Assembly (NCBI GenBank): GCA_002496565.1
Contig: DAKJ01000017.1
Location: 194,210 to 258,209 of the forward strand
Source of the DNA: Methanosarcina sp. UBA289
GTDB taxonomy: Archaea; Halobacteriota; Methanosarcinia; Methanosarcinales; Methanosarcinaceae
Direction of reading: 5' to 3'
Length of the DNA: 64,000 nucleotides
This document shows, in pieces, positions 6,944-16,456 of this stretch; position 1 is the stretch's first letter, and each line of letters begins with the position of its first letter. The notes below the pieces were generated by a model. It had not been told where the DNA came from. It was given only the letters and a program-made list of their open reading frames with translations, and did no database searches. Made by a program: the position numbers and the translations under genes.

Positions 6944-7327
6944 CTCAACTCCCAGTTCGTACTTTTCCGGATGAATCCCGGATAGACAATTTACAGGATA
7001 TAGTTAGTTCCATGCAGTATATTAGAGTTAAAAAAACAGGGTTTCTGAACACAGTTTCTATATCGGGGAAAAATAGATACCCGCTGTTAAATTTAGTTTG
7101 AAGGTGACTATAGTATTCGAAAATCGGACAGAATAATAGTTCAGAACTCTGAGTTCTTTCCATCTGGAAAAAGCAAGCCAGAGCCCTGAACTTTCCCTTT
7201 TTGTTCAGAAAATTAGCTCAGTATCTCAAACTCTTCTCCCAATATCTCAAACACTCCTTTTAGCTCAGAAACTCAGTTCCATATCCTGAAGAAACTCAGT
7301 TCAATGTCTGAACTTTCATTCTTTTTA
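6944..7327. other. Intergenic, no gene seen
   Basis: From 7200 on there are degenerate repeats of CTCAGAAACTCAG / ATCTCAAACTC type, low in complexity. The open frame on the minus strand at 6945-7163 has no ribosome site and poor composition. Confidence 0.5.
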
Positions 7328-8410
7328 TCAGAGATTCGGCTCAGGCTCATCAACTCCGGTTTCAGGCCTCTGCGCAGGAATATCAAAGAAAGGAATTTCT
7401 GCATCTTTAAACCAGGCTTCAAGGAAACTTAACAGGTGGTATTTCAGGAAAACGGCAAGTGGCACATTAAGGAAAAACACCGTTCCCAGGATCAAAATCA
7501 GTTCAATAACGATAACGGGAATGAGGAGTATCCAGAGAAAGAATTCCGATACCAGGGACGAAAAGAGGAAGTACAGAATCCCATCAAGAATAACGAAAAT
7601 CAGCCCTAAAGCCAGGGCTGTCAATCCAAAAAGGAATATTGCAAGAATGGCTATTCCTATCCCAAGCACGAACCTGATAAGCCAATAAACCAGAACTTCC
7701 TGCCAGCTTTTCTTGAACTTTGTGAAAATAAGTCCAAAAGCAGAAACGATTCCTTTATCCTGGTAGATTGAAAGTGGAATTGCAAGACTTAATAGGGAAT
7801 TTATTGCAACTGCGAGCAGAATTAGCACAATAATTACACAGGCAATCCAGAAAAATCCTCCAAGCAGGACAGGCCACGCAAAGTCCGCAGGACTTTCGAC
7901 AATCCTTGGAGCAAAAGGAAGAGCAGCTATTCCGAGGAGCGCTAGAAGTGTCAGCCCGATAGCTAAACGCACCAGCAGGAGATTGAATCCTTTTTTCAGA
8001 AACCTTCGCGAATAGGCCCAGAATTTCACTTCATTTCTTATAAGCGATTCTACAAAAACAAATTCCATAACACTGGAAACGTACGAAAAAATCAAGGCCA
8101 GGAGAAGAATTAAAACTATTACCACAACTAAAGTTGCCAGTTGTGGTTCCGGATAAATATAACTGAAAGCAGTATCATGTGTGCCAAAAGGAAGATCAGG
8201 CATCTGGCCAGGTTCAATAATAGGAAAATTATTTTTAAAGTCTTCTGAACCTACATTGTAGTTGCTCGAACTTCCGAAACTTGAAACTCCGCCTAACAGA
8301 AAAATGATAATTGCAATTTTTGCCCATTTCCAGAAATTAAAAGGTTCAAAAAGAGCTTTTTTTGTCCTTGAGAGAGCTCTATCTACTGCATCTATCCCGT
8401 ACCAGCTCAT
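7328..8410 (-). CDS. Polytopic membrane protein, DUF7544-like
   Basis: 360 residues starting MSWYGIDAVDRAL; the N-terminal WYGIDAVDRALSRTKKALFEPFNFW motif is typical of a family of methanogen and haloarchaeal membrane proteins of unknown function. About six or seven hydrophobic segments are visible (near residues 30-48, 90-115, 150-170, 185-215, 240-285 and 290-330), with a short acidic C-terminal tail. It resembles the membrane domain found in glycerophosphodiester phosphodiesterases, but no catalytic domain is present. It is a monocistronic gene next to the ATPase operon, with no evident link. Confidence 0.65.
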   Translation of the reverse strand: MSWYGIDAVDRALSRTKKALFEPFNFWKWAKIAIIIFLLGGVSSFGSSSNYNVGSEDFKNNFPIIEPGQMPDLPFGTHDTAFSYIYPEPQLATLVVVIVLILLLALIFSYVSSVMEFVFVESLIRNEVKFWAYSRRFLKKGFNLLLVRLAIGLTLLALLGIAALPFAPRIVESPADFAWPVLLGGFFWIACVIIVLILLAVAINSLLSLAIPLSIYQDKGIVSAFGLIFTKFKKSWQEVLVYWLIRFVLGIGIAILAIFLFGLTALALGLIFVILDGILYFLFSSLVSEFFLWILLIPVIVIELILILGTVFFLNVPLAVFLKYHLLSFLEAWFKDAEIPFFDIPAQRPETGVDEPEPNL

Positions 8411-8693
8411 AGTGTATAATTTTAGTCAGAAGATAAATAATTATCTATACAGTTAGATTTAAAATTTCCCAGACAAACTCCAAGATATCTCAGGAAAACT
8501 TGAAATTATTCAGACTTAAGAACCTTTTAATTCAAAAACTATTCTCGAAATTTCACAATCATCTTCCCTTAATTTGTAAGTTTCTTCCCGGGTGAGCTAT
8601 TAAAAAAAGATTATTTTTAAAAAACTTATTTTTCGGATCCATCATTTTGTCTTGACCATTGCCCGATTTATTTTGCGGATTCATTTTGCTTTT

Positions 8694-9599
8694 TCACCGG
8701 TGAGGGCTGCGAGATCTGGACAGAGATTCAAAGCCAGAGACAACTTCAAACAGTTCCTCATCAATACCACTCTGGCGCACACGGTAATATTCTCCATTGA
8801 GATTATCAAGCAATTCATCAATGTTTTTATCGGCTCGCTGCATCGCTGCCAATCGACTAGAGTTTTCACTTGCAAGGGACTCCGCGCATGCCCTAAAAAG
8901 CGAAACAAAAAGGTATTCGCTGATGAGTGCTCGTAAGGTCTCTGTGATATCGCCCATTACCTCAGGCAGCAAGTTTTTGGTTGGCCAGGAAAGTTTGGTC
9001 AGGTCATCTCGCCAGGTTTCATCAAATGGCAGCAATCGCTGGCTAACTGGCTCGTAGGTAACTCTGGTTTTATGGCGGTTGTAATAGAGATGAAGTTCAG
9101 CATCTTCATCCTGACTGCGTAGTTTCTCATTTTCCACAAGAATTTGCGCTATAAGTGGAGTAATGGCCTTAACCGAATTTGGCACATTATAAAGTCCAAT
9201 AGGCGGCAAGCCCTCATCCAGCAGGCGTGAATAAACGCGCTCTCCGACAGCCCAGACCTGAGCTTTACCTGGCAAAGCTTCCAGTTCCTTGACTGCATAA
9301 TCGGTTATTATATCATTAAACTGACCCACAAGCCCCTGATCTGAACCGAAAACGACAGCCCCGATAAGGCGTTCATTCTTTTGCCCTTTTCCTTCTTCCG
9401 GAGCTGGCGTGAGTGCAATTTTCCGGAAACATAAACCCAAACCCAGTTCCACTGTATGATAATAGTCAGATAACGCACTCACTGATTTTTCGTATTGCCC
9501 TATGTTCGAGGCTGCTAAGGCTTTCATCGTGCGGACGACAGACTGAAGATCTTTTGCTCTATCGATCTTTGTGCGCAGACTTTCTGTTGTTTCGGTCAT
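8694..9599 (-). CDS. atpG: N-ATPase (F1) gamma subunit
   Basis: 301 residues, the central rotor shaft of the F1 part. The N-terminal helix (LRTKIDRAKDLQSVVRTMKALAASNI) and the C-terminal helix (SENSSRLAAMQRADKNIDELLDNL) match the two coiled-coil arms of gamma, and VFGSDQGLVGQFN is the conserved middle region. Its ATG overlaps the atpA stop (ATGA). It is the last gene of the operon, as in other N-ATPase clusters. The C terminus continues about 20 residues past the usual end. Confidence 0.93.
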   Translation of the reverse strand: MTETTESLRTKIDRAKDLQSVVRTMKALAASNIGQYEKSVSALSDYYHTVELGLGLCFRKIALTPAPEEGKGQKNERLIGAVVFGSDQGLVGQFNDIITDYAVKELEALPGKAQVWAVGERVYSRLLDEGLPPIGLYNVPNSVKAITPLIAQILVENEKLRSQDEDAELHLYYNRHKTRVTYEPVSQRLLPFDETWRDDLTKLSWPTKNLLPEVMGDITETLRALISEYLFVSLFRACAESLASENSSRLAAMQRADKNIDELLDNLNGEYYRVRQSGIDEELFEVVSGFESLSRSRSPHR

Positions 9600-11284
9600 G
9601 ATTTCTCCTTAGCTTCAGGCTCGGACTTGCCTTTAATTTGAGTCTCTGATTTTTCCACTTTTTCTTCAGTTTTTGCTTCTGGCTTGGGTTTACCCTTAGC
9701 TTGGGCTTCTGACTCAGATTTTTCCTCAGTTTTAGCTTCTGGCTTAGATTCTGATTCAGATTTTGGCTGGTAAGGCTCCAGTGCTTTGCGGGAGATATCA
9801 AGGATAGTTTCACGATCCTTGTCGCTCAATTTTTTATCGCCTTTGAACCGATCGCGCACATCTGCAGGAATATCTGAAACTACCTTGCGGAGGGAGCTTT
9901 CAGCTTCTCCCATTCTGTCAAGTGGCACATTGTCGAAGAGTTTTGCGTTCAATGCAACAAGGATAACAATCTGATCTGGCACGGGTACAGGAGAATTTTG
10001 AGGCTGCTTCAGTAGGGCACGGATCCGCCTCCCATGCTCAATGACTTTTCGTGTATTTTCATCTAGCCTTGCGCCGAACCGGGTAAACGCTTCGAGTTCT
10101 TCAAATTGTGAATAGGCAAGCTTGAGGTCTCCGGCTACTGCTCTATAGGCAGCAAGCTGTGCTTTACCACCTACACGAGAGACGGATTTGCCAACGTCAA
10201 CTGCAGGCAGCACACCCAACTCAAAAAGTGAAGGTGAGAGGTAAAGCTGCCCATCAGTGATTGAAATAAGATTAGTTGGAATATAGGCGGAAATATTCTG
10301 CGCCTCGGTTTCGATAATGGGAAGGGCAGTAAGTGAGCCGCCACCAAGTTCTTTGAGCAGGTGTGTAGACCTCTCCAGCAGTCGTGAATGAATATAGAAT
10401 ATATCACCTGGGTATGCTTCTCGTCCTGGAGGGCGGCGAAGTAAAAGAGAAAGTTCTCTATATGCACGCGCATGATTGGTTAGATCGTCGTAAACAATCA
10501 GCACGTCTCGACCTGCTTCCATAAAATACTCTGCAATGCTGGTCGCAGCATAAGGAGCAATATAGATTAGCCCGGATGGGTCATTACCTTCAGTTACAAC
10601 AACAATCGTGTAATCCATTGCACCCCTTTCCTGTAAGTTTGCCACTGCTCTGGCAACTGCGGATGCACGCTGACCAATGGCACAATAAACACACAGGACA
10701 TTAAAATCACGCTGGTTGAGAATAGTATCGATCGCAATTGCAGTTTTGCCAGTCTGGCGGTCTCCTAAAATCAATTCTCTCTGACCGCGTCCTATTGGGA
10801 TTAACGCATCAATAACTTTGATACCGGTCTGAAGTGGCTCAGTAACAGGAGACCGATCCATAATTGCCGGACTGGGCCGTTCTATAGGCAAACGCTTACT
10901 GGAAACTATTGGCCCTTTGTTATCAAGTGGACGACCTAGAGGGTCAATAACTCGTCCAAGCAATTCTTCGCCTACAGCAACATCCATAACCCGTTGAGTG
11001 CGTTCAACTTGATCTCCAGCATGCAAATGTGAGTATTCGCCCAGTAGAACGGTACCTATTTCTTTTTCATCAACATTAAACGCGATCCCAAACAAGTCCC
11101 CTGGAAACTTTATAAGTTCATCGAAACCTATAGTAGGAAGGCCGGAAACATTTGCAATCCCTGTAGAAACTGTCAAAATTCTGCCCACTTCCTTAGGAGT
11201 GAGCGTCGGGGTTACTGATTCTCTGACCTGATGTATTTCGGTGAAAACTTTATCGAAAACATCCTTAAGACTTTTAGGTTCCAT
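9596..11284 (-). CDS. atpA: N-ATPase (F1) alpha subunit with Lys/Glu-rich tail
   Basis: 562 residues if started at ATG 11284 (MEPKSLKDVFDKV), 13 bp after atpF; a longer in-frame start at 11407 would overlap atpF and adds 41 low-complexity residues. The P-loop GDRQTGKT is near residue 170 and the alpha signature PPGREAYPGD is present. The non-catalytic alpha subunit binds nucleotide and forms the hexamer with beta. The last 55 residues are an unusual repeat of KPEAKTEEKSE / KSEPEAKEKS type not found in standard alpha subunits. The same kind of tail occurs on AtpF. Confidence 0.93.
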   Translation of the reverse strand: MEPKSLKDVFDKVFTEIHQVRESVTPTLTPKEVGRILTVSTGIANVSGLPTIGFDELIKFPGDLFGIAFNVDEKEIGTVLLGEYSHLHAGDQVERTQRVMDVAVGEELLGRVIDPLGRPLDNKGPIVSSKRLPIERPSPAIMDRSPVTEPLQTGIKVIDALIPIGRGQRELILGDRQTGKTAIAIDTILNQRDFNVLCVYCAIGQRASAVARAVANLQERGAMDYTIVVVTEGNDPSGLIYIAPYAATSIAEYFMEAGRDVLIVYDDLTNHARAYRELSLLLRRPPGREAYPGDIFYIHSRLLERSTHLLKELGGGSLTALPIIETEAQNISAYIPTNLISITDGQLYLSPSLFELGVLPAVDVGKSVSRVGGKAQLAAYRAVAGDLKLAYSQFEELEAFTRFGARLDENTRKVIEHGRRIRALLKQPQNSPVPVPDQIVILVALNAKLFDNVPLDRMGEAESSLRKVVSDIPADVRDRFKGDKKLSDKDRETILDISRKALEPYQPKSESESKPEAKTEEKSESEAQAKGKPKPEAKTEEKVEKSETQIKGKSEPEAKEKS

Positions 11285-11297
11285 ATTCACTGGCTCT

Positions 11298-12365
11298 TTA
11301 TGTTTGCTCTGTTTTGGAATTTGTCTTCTGCTTGGCCACAGATTCGGACTTAGTTCCAGATTGCTGTTTAGCAGATTCTCGCTCTGCTGCAGGTTTTTGT
11401 TCTGCATCAGGTTCCTGTTCAGCCTCTAGCTCTTTTCTCGATTTGGGCTTATTATAGTCAGTTTCAGGTTTGGTTTCGACTTCTGAATCAGTTTTCGATT
11501 TGGATTTATTAGTCTCAGCTTCAGGCTTTTGTTCAGTCTCTGGTTCATTTTCCGACCTGGGTTTGTTATTTTTGGTTTGAGGTTCGGTTTTGACTTCACT
11601 CATAGACTGCTCTTTCAGAAGATCATCGATACTTTTTTGCAGCGATGTAAGATAATCTGCAATACTCCACGCCACTTTTTGCCCGTCTGCGATTAATTCA
11701 ATACCACTGACAAGGTCTGGTGCAGTCTCAAACCTGGATTGAGTTTCTATACCAAGAGTTTCTTTAATCGCCTTTTGAATCGAATCACGCTGTGCTTGTG
11801 GAAGATCAAACGCAGTACGAATGAGCGCCTGACTTGATGATGCACTAAGCGCTGAGGCTAACTGCTTCTTTTCGTTATCCTTCAGATTGTGCAGATTTTG
11901 AGCAAATACGTCAACTGCGCGTTCTTCCAAACTGGTTCCAGCCAGATCGGTTAGTACTTTTTGCGCTATGTTGAAAACTTCCTGCTGGGTTCGGCGACCT
12001 ATTTCCTGACTTAAAAGCTGTTCTTCGTTCCTTAATGCCTCCTGTTGTTTTGATCTTAAATCGGAGGCTTCATTCCTTACCTGTTCAAAAAGCCGTTGAC
12101 GTTCAGCTTTCGCGTCTTCCTTTGCCTTATTCAAGAGGTCATTGCGCTGCTGGTCGAATTCCTCGTTCTTATGCTTGAACTCATCTTTCTCTTTTTGTGC
12201 TTCTGCTTCTTTTGCATCCGCATTCTTAAGTTCATCTGCTACCTTCTTCTCGCGTGCATCGACTGCATTGAGTATCGGCTTGTAAAGAAAACGCTTCAAC
12301 AACCACACCAGGATGAGGAAGTTGATCACCTGCGCAATGACAGTGAACCAATCGATCAGCGGCAT
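11298..12365 (-). CDS. atpF: N-ATPase (Fo) b subunit, delta-like region and charged tail
   Basis: 355 residues from ATG 12365 (MPLIDWFTVIAQVINF), which has GAGAGGAAAAT upstream; the first possible start at 12398 overlaps atpE and is less likely. One N-terminal membrane helix (LILVWLLKRFLY) is followed by a long charged coiled coil (residues about 30-140). A region near 150-250 with LIRTAFDLPQAQRDSIQKAI resembles the delta/OSCP end and explains the lack of a separate delta gene. The last 100 residues are Lys/Glu/Ser/Thr-rich repeats (KPEAETNKSKSKT type). The subunit is the peripheral stalk linking Fo to F1. Confidence 0.9.
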   Translation of the reverse strand: MPLIDWFTVIAQVINFLILVWLLKRFLYKPILNAVDAREKKVADELKNADAKEAEAQKEKDEFKHKNEEFDQQRNDLLNKAKEDAKAERQRLFEQVRNEASDLRSKQQEALRNEEQLLSQEIGRRTQQEVFNIAQKVLTDLAGTSLEERAVDVFAQNLHNLKDNEKKQLASALSASSSQALIRTAFDLPQAQRDSIQKAIKETLGIETQSRFETAPDLVSGIELIADGQKVAWSIADYLTSLQKSIDDLLKEQSMSEVKTEPQTKNNKPRSENEPETEQKPEAETNKSKSKTDSEVETKPETDYNKPKSRKELEAEQEPDAEQKPAAERESAKQQSGTKSESVAKQKTNSKTEQT

Positions 12366-12384
12366 GCTTATTTTCCTCTCTATT

Positions 12385-12660
12385 TCAGGTAAGTGCACGG
12401 TTCCAGAACGGATTGGCGAAAATGAGAATCATGGAAACCACAAAACAGTAGATTGCCAAAGACTCTATCATAGCCAATCCCACAAATAAAGTCCTGGTTA
12501 TTGTTGCGGAAGCATCGGGTTGCTGTGCCATTGAACTCAATGCTGTTGCGATTGAACGCCCTTCACCAATTGCAGGCGCGATAACTCCAATAGCTATCGT
12601 GATGCCAGAGGTAGCAATTGATGCCACCGCAATTGTAGTCGTATAAGTGTCCAAAGCCAT
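12385..12660 (-). CDS. atpE: N-ATPase c subunit (rotor ring), Na+-type
   Basis: 91 residues from ATG 12660 (MALDTYTT), chosen because CAGGAGGAAACACT precedes it; an upstream in-frame ATG would add 13 residues. Two membrane helices are joined by the polar loop AQQPDAS. Ion-binding residues are Glu33 in helix 1 (AIGEGR) and Glu66-Ser67 in helix 2 (AMIESLA). N-ATPase c subunits are known to have a second carboxylate in helix 1 and Na+ ligands, and this protein fits. It forms the ion-carrying ring. Confidence 0.93.
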   Translation of the reverse strand: MALDTYTTTIAVASIATSGITIAIGVIAPAIGEGRSIATALSSMAQQPDASATITRTLFVGLAMIESLAIYCFVVSMILIFANPFWNRALT

Positions 12661-12691
12661 AGTGTTTCCTCCTGTTGCTATTATTGTTGCT

Positions 12692-13408
12692 TCATTCACC
12701 TACTCCCTGATCAGCCTTCTTTTGCTCCTGTTTCGGCCTGTGCTTGTGCTCACGTGTAGCAGCTGCGATGTAAACTGTGGCTAGAACGCTGAAGATATAG
12801 GCCTGCACCGTACCAACGAGCAGGCCAAGAACAGTCATGACAATTGGAAAGATGAACGGAGTAATAGTCAGCAGAATGGCGACAATCATCGACCCGCTCA
12901 TTATATTACCAAACAAACGAATTGCAAGAGCCAGAGTGCGAGATAATTCGCTGATAATATTAAACGGCAGCATAATGATCGTCGGCTCTGTGTACGTCTT
13001 AAGGTAGTTACCAACTCCTTGCTCTTCTATGCCGAAAAGTGGCACTGCTACAAACACACATAATGCGAGCGCAGCCGTAGTTGAAAGAGATCCGGTTGGT
13101 GGTTCATATCCTGGAATAATAATGCAAAGATTAGCCATGCCAATAAACAGAAAAAGCGTGCCTAAAAAGCCTAGATACTTCTTCGGCTGATCCAGACCAA
13201 TGTCTTCGATTTGTTCTAATATGCTTGTAACAATAATTTCCAAAATACTTTGCCAGCGAGAACGTTCCAGACCTGTGGAGAGTTTGCTTGTAATTATTTT
13301 TGAACCAACAACCATTACCAGCATCAGACCCCATGTGTATACAATCGTGGCATTGAGTTTGATAAAGCCATACTGCCAGAAAACCAGTTCATCAGGACTA
13401 AGTCGCAT
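12692..13408 (-). CDS. atpB: N-ATPase a subunit (ion channel)
   Basis: 238 residues with about five membrane helices. The essential Arg is in the LALAIRLFGNIMSG segment of the fourth helix and a conserved end VQAYIFSVLATVYI follows. The a subunit forms the half-channels against the c ring. The C terminus is a Lys/Gln-rich tail. The gene overlaps atpR by 11 bp and is followed 31 bp later by atpE. Confidence 0.93.
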   Translation of the reverse strand: MRLSPDELVFWQYGFIKLNATIVYTWGLMLVMVVGSKIITSKLSTGLERSRWQSILEIIVTSILEQIEDIGLDQPKKYLGFLGTLFLFIGMANLCIIIPGYEPPTGSLSTTAALALCVFVAVPLFGIEEQGVGNYLKTYTEPTIIMLPFNIISELSRTLALAIRLFGNIMSGSMIVAILLTITPFIFPIVMTVLGLLVGTVQAYIFSVLATVYIAAATREHKHRPKQEQKKADQGVGE

Positions 13409-13712
13409 TACTGGCCTCCTTTGTCAGTTGATTCGGATCTTCATCCGGCAGTCTGGTGAGTCTAACTACTACCTGACGCATTACAAAAAACCCAAACATG
13501 CATATTAGCAGCCTCTCCCAATGGCCGTCAGAAGCAAAGTAGAATCCAGATATGGCGATGATGGTCCGTATTAATAGGCTGCCAAGGAACCAGAATGCAG
13601 GCCTTCTGGATGAAAGTCCCTTCTGAACTGTCCACCAGAGCCCGCCGAAGAAAGCAGCTCCAAGCAGAAAACCAGCTACCAGAGCCAGGAGAAGATTCAA
13701 TATTTCATTCAT
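13398..13712 (-). CDS. atpR: N-ATPase AtpR membrane protein
   Basis: 104 residues, three hydrophobic segments (about 5-27, 38-58 and 66-82) with a charged C-terminal tail. AtpR is a hallmark of N-ATPase operons and lies next to AtpQ. Its role is not firmly known; with AtpQ it is thought to help assemble the c ring or carry divalent ions. Assigned by position in the conserved order D-C-Q-R-B-E-F-A-G and by the Arg/Gly-containing first helix region. Overlaps both neighbours. Confidence 0.85.
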   Translation of the reverse strand: MNEILNLLLALVAGFLLGAAFFGGLWWTVQKGLSSRRPAFWFLGSLLIRTIIAISGFYFASDGHWERLLICMFGFFVMRQVVVRLTRLPDEDPNQLTKEASNAT

Positions 13713-14043
13713 TGTAATCCTCCTGTTCTTCTTGCATTTCCCTACGCTCCTTAGTCACCCAATGCCATGCATTCAAGCAGCCGATAAACAGGCCGATGAT
13801 CAGCATTGTGAGTGTCCAGGAAAAACTTGCTGGATAGTGCTTATCTAACCAGAGCCCAAGTGCAGCACCAACTAGTGTTGGAACTGCTACAGACCAGCCT
13901 ATGAGCCCCATCATGCCTAGACCAAGCCAGACAGTTCGGTTAACATGACGTTGTGCCCTGAGTTTGCGTTCAGCTTTTGTCCCAACCTGACGGGCCAGAG
14001 GAGACTCGTCCTTCAAAGGTTTCTCTGAGGGTCTGTCAGACAT
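13705..14043 (-). CDS. atpQ: N-ATPase AtpQ (AtpI-like) membrane protein
   Basis: 112 residues: a charged N-terminal 40, two membrane helices (LGMMGLIGWSVAVPTLVGAALG and TLMLIIGLFIGCLNAWHWV) and a Glu-rich end. This is the AtpI/AtpQ pattern, including LWLDKHYP between the helices. AtpI proteins help assemble the c ring. It overlaps atpC and atpR by 8 bp each, consistent with tight coupling. Confidence 0.87.
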   Translation of the reverse strand: MSDRPSEKPLKDESPLARQVGTKAERKLRAQRHVNRTVWLGLGMMGLIGWSVAVPTLVGAALGLWLDKHYPASFSWTLTMLIIGLFIGCLNAWHWVTKERREMQEEQEDYNE

Positions 14044-14440
14044 TCTGAAACTCCGCTAAGCGACGTATAAGCCCTATTTCCAATTTTGCCATTACTGAGC
14101 GAATTTTTTGCTCAGTCTCATCTAAGGTCAAAAACTCTTTTTCTACTGCCTCGTGCAGTTGGCTTAAGTCTGTTCCGAAAATAGCGTCACGTGCCGAGAC
14201 AAGCACATCCTGACCAATCTTGATAAGTACGCCTTCATCGACTGCCACATAAACCTCGCCCTCTGATTCGGTTTCGTAGGTTAGAATTCCAGGTTCCAAA
14301 GCCGCAACGCAATCAAGTCGGTGTGGTAAGAGTCCAAATGAGCCTTCGCGTCCCTCTGCAACTATACGTGATACGCCTTTCTTTTCGGCAAAGACCTGGA
14401 AAGGCAGAAGAATTGTAAGATTCATGAGTGCTGAATTCAT
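14036..14440 (-). CDS. atpC: N-ATPase (F1) epsilon subunit
   Basis: 134 residues. The N-terminal beta-sandwich includes EGREGSFGLLPHRLDCVAAL, the epsilon signature, and the C terminus is a short helical hairpin. Epsilon couples gamma to the c ring and can inhibit ATP hydrolysis. The start overlaps the atpD stop by 4 bp (ATGA). Confidence 0.9.
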   Translation of the reverse strand: MNSALMNLTILLPFQVFAEKKGVSRIVAEGREGSFGLLPHRLDCVAALEPGILTYETESEGEVYVAVDEGVLIKIGQDVLVSARDAIFGTDLSQLHEAVEKEFLTLDETEQKIRSVMAKLEIGLIRRLAEFQNV

Positions 14441-15846
14441 GATTTGTCCCGGCTTGATTTTTTGGCTATTGCTTCGTCAATCGTTCCAATCATATAGAGG
14501 TCGCCTTCTGGGTAGTCTTTGAATTCGTCACGCAAGATACGTTCGCAGCCGTCGAGCGCATCTGAAAGACTTACGGATTTGCCTTTAATGCCTGTGAACT
14601 GTTCGGTAGTGAAAAATGGCTGCGTCAGGAAACGTTCGAGGCGGCGGGCGCGGGCAACTACATTGCGATCCTCCGGCGATAATTGCTCTAGGCCAAGCAT
14701 TGAGATAATATCCTTGAGTTCTGAGTATTGAGCAAGCGTCTGCCGAATTTCCTGGGCAAGGCGATAATGCTTTTCGCCAATAATACCAGGTGTTGCCATT
14801 TTCGAGTTTGACTGCAAAGGATCAATGGCCGGATAAAGCCCTTCACTTGCTCTTTTGCGAGAGAGAACAATTGATGCTGAGAGATGTGAGAATGTGTGCA
14901 CTGCCGAAGGGTCAGTGAAATCGTCAGCAGGCACATACACTGCTTGAATTGACATTATGGCTCCAGCATCGGTAGTAGATATGCGCTCTTCCAGCTCAGA
15001 TAATTCAGTACCTAATGTCGGCTGATATCCCAGGCGTGAAGGCATCTGCCCCATCAAGCCGGAAACTTCTGAGCCAGCCTGAATAAACCGGAAAATATTA
15101 TCTATAAGCAGTAGTACATCGCGGCGCTCATCATCCCTGAAGTACTCTGCCATTGTCAGTGCTGTATGACCTACACGAAAACGGGCTCCAGGTGGCTCGT
15201 TCATCTGGCCGAACACCATAACCGTATTCGGAAGCACACCCGCATCTTTCATATCACGATAAAGCTCTTCCCCTTCTCGGCAACGCTCGCCTATTCCGCA
15301 AAATATGCTCACTCCCTGGTGTTGTTTGACTACGTTGTGAATCATCTCGGTTAGCAACACTGTCTTGCCAACGCCTGCTCCTCCGAATAGACCCGCTTTA
15401 CCTCCGCGCTCAAGCGGTACCAGTACATCTATAGCTTTGATACCAGTCTCGAATATTTCAGAAGTAGTGGACCGACGAATCAGCGGCGGCGGAGCTTGAT
15501 GGATTGAACGCCACTGGACATTAGATGGAGGCTTACTGCGGTCTATGGTATCTCCAAACACATCGAACATTCGCGAAAGGATTTCCCTACCAACAGGAGC
15601 TTTCAAAGGTCCGCCTGTATCTTCCACTGCCATGCCTCGCGCAAGACCTTCGGTGGGGGTCAGAGCAATTCCACGAACGCGATGTGTGTCAAGCTGGGCC
15701 AAAACCTCTATGGCAATTTGACTTTCTTTTCCTGCACGTAGCAGTGTATATACAGCTGGCAAGTGTCTCTCGAACAATACGTCTACGATGCTGCCACGCA
15801 CCGAGATGACTGTACCGAGATTTAAGGGACTATTTTTATCTTCCAT
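14437..15846 (-). CDS. atpD: N-ATPase (F1) beta subunit, catalytic
   Basis: 469 residues; the P-loop GGAGVGKT is near residue 155, the catalytic GERCREGEEL region follows, and the family signature is present in PAIDPLQSNS. Beta carries the catalytic nucleotide sites. It is the first gene of the nine-gene operon; the order D-C-Q-R-B-E-F-A-G with no delta gene is diagnostic for N-ATPases. These are known to have spread by lateral transfer from bacteria; Methanosarcina makes ATP mainly with a separate A-type enzyme, so this one is an accessory Na+ pump or synthase. Confidence 0.95.
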   Translation of the reverse strand: MEDKNSPLNLGTVISVRGSIVDVLFERHLPAVYTLLRAGKESQIAIEVLAQLDTHRVRGIALTPTEGLARGMAVEDTGGPLKAPVGREILSRMFDVFGDTIDRSKPPSNVQWRSIHQAPPPLIRRSTTSEIFETGIKAIDVLVPLERGGKAGLFGGAGVGKTVLLTEMIHNVVKQHQGVSIFCGIGERCREGEELYRDMKDAGVLPNTVMVFGQMNEPPGARFRVGHTALTMAEYFRDDERRDVLLLIDNIFRFIQAGSEVSGLMGQMPSRLGYQPTLGTELSELEERISTTDAGAIMSIQAVYVPADDFTDPSAVHTFSHLSASIVLSRKRASEGLYPAIDPLQSNSKMATPGIIGEKHYRLAQEIRQTLAQYSELKDIISMLGLEQLSPEDRNVVARARRLERFLTQPFFTTEQFTGIKGKSVSLSDALDGCERILRDEFKDYPEGDLYMIGTIDEAIAKKSSRDKS

Positions 15847-16456
15847 ATTGCCTTAACAGCTCCCCCATGCTTGCATCATATTCTGTTTTAGAGTTTCCTT
15901 TTGATGAGGCCTGGTTCTTAAGAACTAAGAATGTAGTGAAAAACTCCTATCTACCCACGCCACAAAACCCATATTGACCAGGAAACGCTAAAGAAAAACT
16001 ACAACGGCATCGAGTTTCAAAGAATAACTTCGTAAAGCAGTTTTTATGTTGGTTTATAAATCTTGTCTTACGAGTGAATCATTCTTCACTTGATTTCCCC
16101 TTCCCATAAAGAAATATATCATTTCCATATATTAATATGACTTTAATATATTTCTAATTTTATTACAAAATCTAATCTCAGGTCTTAAATTAGCTCTTAA
16201 TATTAGGTTTTGAAATCAGAATTTAAAATAGGATTTTATGTTTGATATAATTTTGAAAATTTATTATTAATTCCTGAGATTTTCCAGATTCCGTACGAGA
16301 AATCTTTTTTGTAATCATTCGGCCTGTTATCCTTCGGAAAAATCCCCATATGGAAAGTATCCAGTACATTTCTACTCTAAATAGGTACTCTAAAGGAGTA
16401 GTCTGGAAAAAATACACTGCTTTCGCAGAACAAAATAGATAGGTAAAAATAGTAAA
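15847..16456. other. Upstream region of the atp operon
   Basis: 610 bp, AT-rich, with several TATA-like stretches near 16120-16165 on both strands. A GGGGGAGC and an AAGGC lie just before the atpD start. The open frame on the minus strand at 16223-16522 runs into the tRNA and is not a gene. Confidence 0.45.

Noticed and set aside
6945..7163. 72-residue minus-strand open frame
   Set aside because: No ribosome site, repeats below it, no family.
11285..11407. Longer N terminus of AtpA
   Set aside because: It overlaps the atpF coding region and is low complexity; ATG 11284 lies just after the atpF stop.
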